A DNA stretch of 41,718 nucleotides from a virus. How positions within the stretch are numbered: position 1 is the first letter of the stretch; each line of letters opens with the position of its first letter. Both the position numbers and the translations under genes were made by a program. Shown piece by piece: positions 38,418 to 41,718 of the stretch. The stretch covers positions 1 to 41,718 of the IMG/VR virus record IMGVR_UViG_3300008450_000102; one strand, 5' to 3'. Below the pieces are notes generated by a model, which saw nothing but the letters and a program-made list of their open reading frames with translations, did no database searches and was not told where the DNA came from.

Positions 38418-39347
38418 ATGTCTATTGCACTTCGTAGTAATTATAGTGATTTAGTTCTTGAAGACGCGCTTCCAGCATTGGAGTTCATCGCTGAAGATGA
38501 ATTTCAGTCGTTTGAGCCACGTTACGAGAAGATCTTTAACGTAAAAGATATGCGCACTGCTATCGCGCAATCTACTCAAGTTTCTAGCCTTCAGCCTGCA
38601 GGCAGCGTTGGCGAAGCTGAGCAGATTCCGCTCCAACGCGTTTACCAAGGTTACGATAAGACCTATACCGCTGTTAAATACGGTATCATGATGGCTTCTA
38701 GCCAAGAGCTTATCGATGACTTGGAATACGACGTTATGGCTGCGAATCCTCGCAAGCTCACACGCGCATTCATGAGCACTGTTGAGATCACCTCTGCTAA
38801 CGTGTTTAACACTGGTTTCTCGGCTCTTGGTCCTGACGGCAAAGCTCTCTTTGCACAAGATCACCCTCTTCTTGCTCCTGGCGGCGGAACTGCTTCCAAC
38901 ACGCTCGCAACTCCTGCTGACTTGGCTGCTACGTCTGTTAAAAACATGATCACGCTGCTTCGTTCGCAAGTTGACACTGCTGGAAACAAAATCATGATCA
39001 ACCCACGTCAACTCCTCGTAGCTCCTGCTAACGAGTTCTTGGCGTATGAGATCTTGAAGTCAGTTATGCTTCCTGATTCTGCTAACGCATCTGTTAACTC
39101 GATTAACAGCATCGGATCGCAGTACAAGATTGATCCTATCGTCTGGGATTACTTGACCGATGAAGACGCATTCTTCCTTCTTGGCGACAAGATGGATCAC
39201 ATGGCGTGCTTCTACTGGCGCAAGCGTCCTGAGCTTTCAACTGATATGGATTTCAAAACTGAAGTTGCTCTCACGAAACTCGTGGGTCGATTTGCAGTTG
39301 GATACAGCGACTGGCGCGGTATCGTCGGAACTGAAGGCAACGGCTAA
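38418..39347 (+). CDS. Major capsid protein (HK97 fold)
   Basis: The 309-aa protein has an N-terminal arm, a spine helix region (IPLQRVYQGYDKTYTAVKYG, then GIMMASSQELIDDLEYD), a P-loop-like segment (PDGKALFAQDHPLL) and a C-terminal A-domain (KIMINPRQLLVAPANEF and YWRKRPELSTDMDFKTEV). The 'alf..dHp' block is common in Mu-type gpT-like capsid proteins. It is last in the head module, followed by a strong terminator, as for a highly expressed gene. GGGGAGG precedes the ATG. Confidence 0.85.
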   Translation: MSIALRSNYSDLVLEDALPALEFIAEDEFQSFEPRYEKIFNVKDMRTAIAQSTQVSSLQPAGSVGEAEQIPLQRVYQGYDKTYTAVKYGIMMASSQELIDDLEYDVMAANPRKLTRAFMSTVEITSANVFNTGFSALGPDGKALFAQDHPLLAPGGGTASNTLATPADLAATSVKNMITLLRSQVDTAGNKIMINPRQLLVAPANEFLAYEILKSVMLPDSANASVNSINSIGSQYKIDPIVWDYLTDEDAFFLLGDKMDHMACFYWRKRPELSTDMDFKTEVALTKLVGRFAVGYSDWRGIVGTEGNG

Positions 39348-39369
39348 TTAGCGGTTAGTATGTTTCGAG

Positions 39370-39402
39370 GGGGCTGGGGCTTAGGCTTCAGCCCCTATTT
39401 TT
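39370..39402 (+). terminator. Strong Rho-independent terminator after the capsid gene
   Basis: GGGGCTG (39370-39376) pairs with CAGCCCC (39389-39395); a second GGGGCT (39376-39381) can pair with the same 3' arm. TATTTTT follows. The terminator should end high-level head-gene transcription about 25 bases after the capsid stop and before the fibre genes. Confidence 0.85.
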
Positions 39403-39415
39403 CTATGAGGGCTGT

Positions 39416-41080
39416 ATGAAGAAAAAGATATTGATCGCTCTATCAATGCTTGCAGGCATTGCGTTTGCTGCAAGTAGTTTTACAACGCATTATAATTTAG
39501 AAAAATCTGCTGACGGTGATACTAACTGGGGGTCAGCTTATAGATCAAACATGGATACGATTGACACGCAGATCTATTCTGCAAGTCAAACGGTTGATAA
39601 TCACATTGCAGACACGACTGATGCGCATGATGCATCTGCGATTTCTGCAACATCTGGAAGCTTAGTATGCTTAACTGAAGACAACGTGCAAGATTATCTT
39701 GACTGTCTTGATGGACAGTTAGGAGCTGTAACTGGCGGAACTGTAGTTACGACAAACACGGTGCAGACAATTACAGCAAGCAAGACGTTTAGCGCTCTTC
39801 AGACGTTTACTAACGGACTGACGTTAACTGGCGGCACGCTGACACTACCGTTTTCAACAGGGCTTCTTCATTCAGACGGCTCTGGCGTTATTACGTCAAG
39901 TCTTTTAGTCAACGCTGATGTAGATGCAGCAGCAGGAATCACGTATTCAAAGCTTAGTTTAACTGACGGTATTGTAAATGCTGACGTAAATTCAGCAGCA
40001 GCTATTGCGTATTCTAAGCTTAATCTGTCATCTAGCATCACGTCTTCTGACATAACTAACGGAACAATCGTAAATGATGACATTAGTGCATCAGCTGCAA
40101 TTGTAGATACAAAGCTTGCAACTATTTCGACGTCTGGGAAAGTATCAAACTCTGCAACAACTGCAACTGCTTCAAATACTGCATCAGCTATTGTTGCTCG
40201 TGACTCAGACGGAAACACAACAGCAACAAACTTTATTTCAGCAACAACAGCTAACACTGCAAGTGGAACTATTACACTCACTAAATCTTCTTCGAGAATA
40301 CAGGTTTTTTCAGGCGGAGGAGGCGGTTTTGATGTAGTTCTTCCTGATGCAACTACTCTTAGAAACGGATCTACTTATGAGTTAAATCATAACGGATCAG
40401 GCGTTATGACTGTTAAATATAACGATGGGTCTACTCTGAATACTTTTGGAGCAGGGTCTGATGTTAGAATAATTTTAACTAGTAACTCTACATCTAACGG
40501 CGTATGGGATCAGCATTCTTGGATTCCTAGCACAAGTAAACATGACTCTTCAGGATTAGCTGTAACTGGAGTTATATCTGCAAGCTCAACTATTGGAGTC
40601 ATTGAAACAGGCGGCGGAACAGATCAAGTTAAATTTGCAGGCCCAGCGTCCACAACTGGCTACACGATTACGCTGCCAGGATCGGCACCGACTGCAAACA
40701 CAGCTCTTGCGTATGACGGATCAAATTATGTTTGGTCGTCTGCTGGCGGCTGGACGACTTATGCAAACGAAAACATTTCAGCTAGTGGCTCAGTTACAAC
40801 AAGCACGACGGTAGGGCAGCAAGTTAGACGCGTTACTGGAAATGCTGCGGCTGTGACGCTATCTACAACGCCTTTTGGCGCTGTAGGCGGTTGGTCTGAC
40901 GGCTTGGTAGTTCGTCTTATCGGTCAATCATCAACAAACACTGTGACAGTAGTTCATAACGATGCAGCCAAAGGCGCAATCCTAAACGGTGACTGTGTGC
41001 TCGGTCAGTATGACGTGATTGAGCTTCAATACGACTCAACTGCTGACCGCTGGATTGAAATTGCAAGGAGTATTAAATAA
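39416..41080 (+). CDS. Tail-fibre-like protein with N-terminal Sec signal peptide, 554 aa
   Basis: Residues 1-18 are a signal peptide (MKKKILIALSMLAGIAFA, cleavage before ASS). They are followed by the common tail-fibre opening FTTHYNLEKSADGDTNWGSA. The shaft holds repeats of about 25-28 residues with 'VNADVxxAAxIxYSKL' (about 164-235), then Ser/Thr-rich beta segments and a C-terminal domain near SGSVTTSTTVGQQVRR. The protein is Thr/Ala/Ser-rich, as expected for trimeric beta-helical fibres. It is the second of three such exported fibre-like genes, and overlaps the next by one base (TAATG). Confidence 0.75.
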   Translation: MKKKILIALSMLAGIAFAASSFTTHYNLEKSADGDTNWGSAYRSNMDTIDTQIYSASQTVDNHIADTTDAHDASAISATSGSLVCLTEDNVQDYLDCLDGQLGAVTGGTVVTTNTVQTITASKTFSALQTFTNGLTLTGGTLTLPFSTGLLHSDGSGVITSSLLVNADVDAAAGITYSKLSLTDGIVNADVNSAAAIAYSKLNLSSSITSSDITNGTIVNDDISASAAIVDTKLATISTSGKVSNSATTATASNTASAIVARDSDGNTTATNFISATTANTASGTITLTKSSSRIQVFSGGGGGFDVVLPDATTLRNGSTYELNHNGSGVMTVKYNDGSTLNTFGAGSDVRIILTSNSTSNGVWDQHSWIPSTSKHDSSGLAVTGVISASSTIGVIETGGGTDQVKFAGPASTTGYTITLPGSAPTANTALAYDGSNYVWSSAGGWTTYANENISASGSVTTSTTVGQQVRRVTGNAAAVTLSTTPFGAVGGWSDGLVVRLIGQSSTNTVTVVHNDAAKGAILNGDCVLGQYDVIELQYDSTADRWIEIARSIK

Positions 41081-41718
41081 TGAAAAAGCTAATTGGCCTT
41101 TTACTTTTAGCCACAGTGGCTCAGGCCGCCACTATTTCTTCTAACTATGACCAAATGTTTCTTAACGCTAATGCTGAGAGAAACTATTTGCTCAATTCTG
41201 GAGCTGAGAAAAATGATGCAAACGTCACTGACTCAAGCTCGATTCATTCAAGAAGCACAAGCTCGCCTCTAATTGGCGTAGCTTCACATTTGATTGACGG
41301 CACTAACTCAAGTCAGAACGTAGACTTTGCAGCAAGTAACTTAGAGTCTGGCCTTCTTGGAACTCAGTGCGAGGCACTGTTTCTTGTTAACGGTGATGCT
41401 TCGTTATATACGGCAACGGTTCGTATCAACTCAGCCGACGTTACAACGGCGCAAACGCTGCCTAATACTGGCTCGTATTCACAGCCTGTTAGTATCGTGT
41501 TTCCATGTGGAACGTCTGGCGTTTCGCCTGTTCTTCGTATCACAAGCACGAGTGCATCTGCTGCTGCCATCAAGCTAGATAGTATTTATTTTGGCAAGGC
41601 TGTGAGTCTTGGGACGGTTAATCAGGTTGGGGATTGGCAGAGTTATACGCCTACTTTGGTTGGAAGCTCAAACGGTCTTGCTTGGTCAAACTCAACAACC
41701 ACGGGGCGTTGGAGGCAA
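41080..41718 (+). CDS. Tail-fibre-like protein with signal peptide, 3' part outside the window
   Basis: AAGGAG precedes the ATG. The signal peptide is MKKLIGLLLLATVAQA (cleavage before ATI). The mature part starts TISSNYDQMFLNANAERNY and continues into a beta-sandwich-like region with two Cys, then GDWQSYTPTLVGS, a module found in phage fibres and fibre-like surface proteins, usually followed by more sequence after 'WRR'. The frame is open at the window edge after 213 codons. If the window is circular it would stop three codons into the start, which looks too early for this domain. Confidence 0.7.
   Translation, partial: MKKLIGLLLLATVAQAATISSNYDQMFLNANAERNYLLNSGAEKNDANVTDSSSIHSRSTSSPLIGVASHLIDGTNSSQNVDFAASNLESGLLGTQCEALFLVNGDASLYTATVRINSADVTTAQTLPNTGSYSQPVSIVFPCGTSGVSPVLRITSTSASAAAIKLDSIYFGKAVSLGTVNQVGDWQSYTPTLVGSSNGLAWSNSTTTGRWRQ

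Noticed and set aside
38451-39011. A 186-codon minus-strand frame inside the capsid gene
   Set aside because: It is antisense to a clear HK97-type capsid gene, has a basic, Ser/Val-rich composition typical of shadow frames, and no ribosome site.
39868-40281. A 137-codon minus-strand frame in the fibre gene
   Set aside because: It is antisense to the Thr/Ser/Ala repeat shaft; the Val/Ala/Ser composition is what that repeat gives on the opposite strand.

Overview
The window looks like most or all of one tailed-phage genome with a short-tailed (podovirus) body plan. It has a large terminase, a P22-sized portal, scaffold, HK97-type capsid protein, adaptor, nozzle and three ejection-type proteins, with no tape measure, sheath or tube gene. 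Lipobox lipoproteins, Sec signal peptides and peptidoglycan-cleaving enzymes point to a Gram-negative host. A Bdellovibrionota-like host is a guess, based on tail-fibre-like proteins that carry Sec signal peptides. No tRNA, CRISPR array or DNA polymerase was seen.

Layout. (1) 1-9959, plus strand: small lipoprotein, unknown 258-aa protein, coiled-coil membrane protein, small beta-rich protein, head-tail adaptor, nozzle, signal-peptide fibre, two GNAT-like paralogues, three ejection-type proteins. (2) 9960-15728, mostly minus: a structured intergenic element, a GT-B glycosyltransferase, a recombination cluster (RecE-like exonuclease, SSB-like protein, PD-(D/E)XK resolvase-like nuclease with a structured leader), a plus-strand GT-A glycosyltransferase, a second nuclease-like gene, a possible holin/spanin set and a GroES-like protein. 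(3) 15741-17838, plus: HNH nuclease, replication initiator/helicase loader, DnaB-type helicase. (4) 17839-21079: a lipoprotein gene bracketed by 19-bp direct repeats, a catalytic-domain-only tyrosine recombinase ending a five-gene operon, and an 803-bp non-coding region full of short repeats. (5) 21080-24870, minus: HNH-like protein, lipoprotein, glycosyltransferase and methyltransferase, and a lysis set (tiny membrane peptide, amidase, L,D-transpeptidase-fold protein). (6) 24871-29466, minus: small early-type genes with a recognisable sigma70 promoter and a terminator, an RHH regulator, then an acyltransferase-like and a formyltransferase-like gene. (7) 29514-31166: small genes of unknown role and a striking CTAG palindrome cluster. 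(8) 31235-41718, plus: terminase to capsid, a strong terminator, then two more signal-peptide fibres, the last cut by the window end.

The structural module is split between the two window ends. Joining the end to the start restores a podovirus order, so the window may be a circularly permuted genome opened at an arbitrary point, although no terminal overlap is visible. Replication probably recruits the host replisome through the initiator and DnaB-type helicase, with RecE-type recombination in support. The recombinase could serve integration or genome resolution; no CI-type repressor or excisionase was recognised.

The most notable points are a 145-residue mini-intein in the Walker A motif of the large terminase, Sec signal peptides fused to tail-fibre N-terminal domains, four lipoproteins in one phage, a scattered set of glycan-modifying enzymes, and several unexplained structured non-coding elements.
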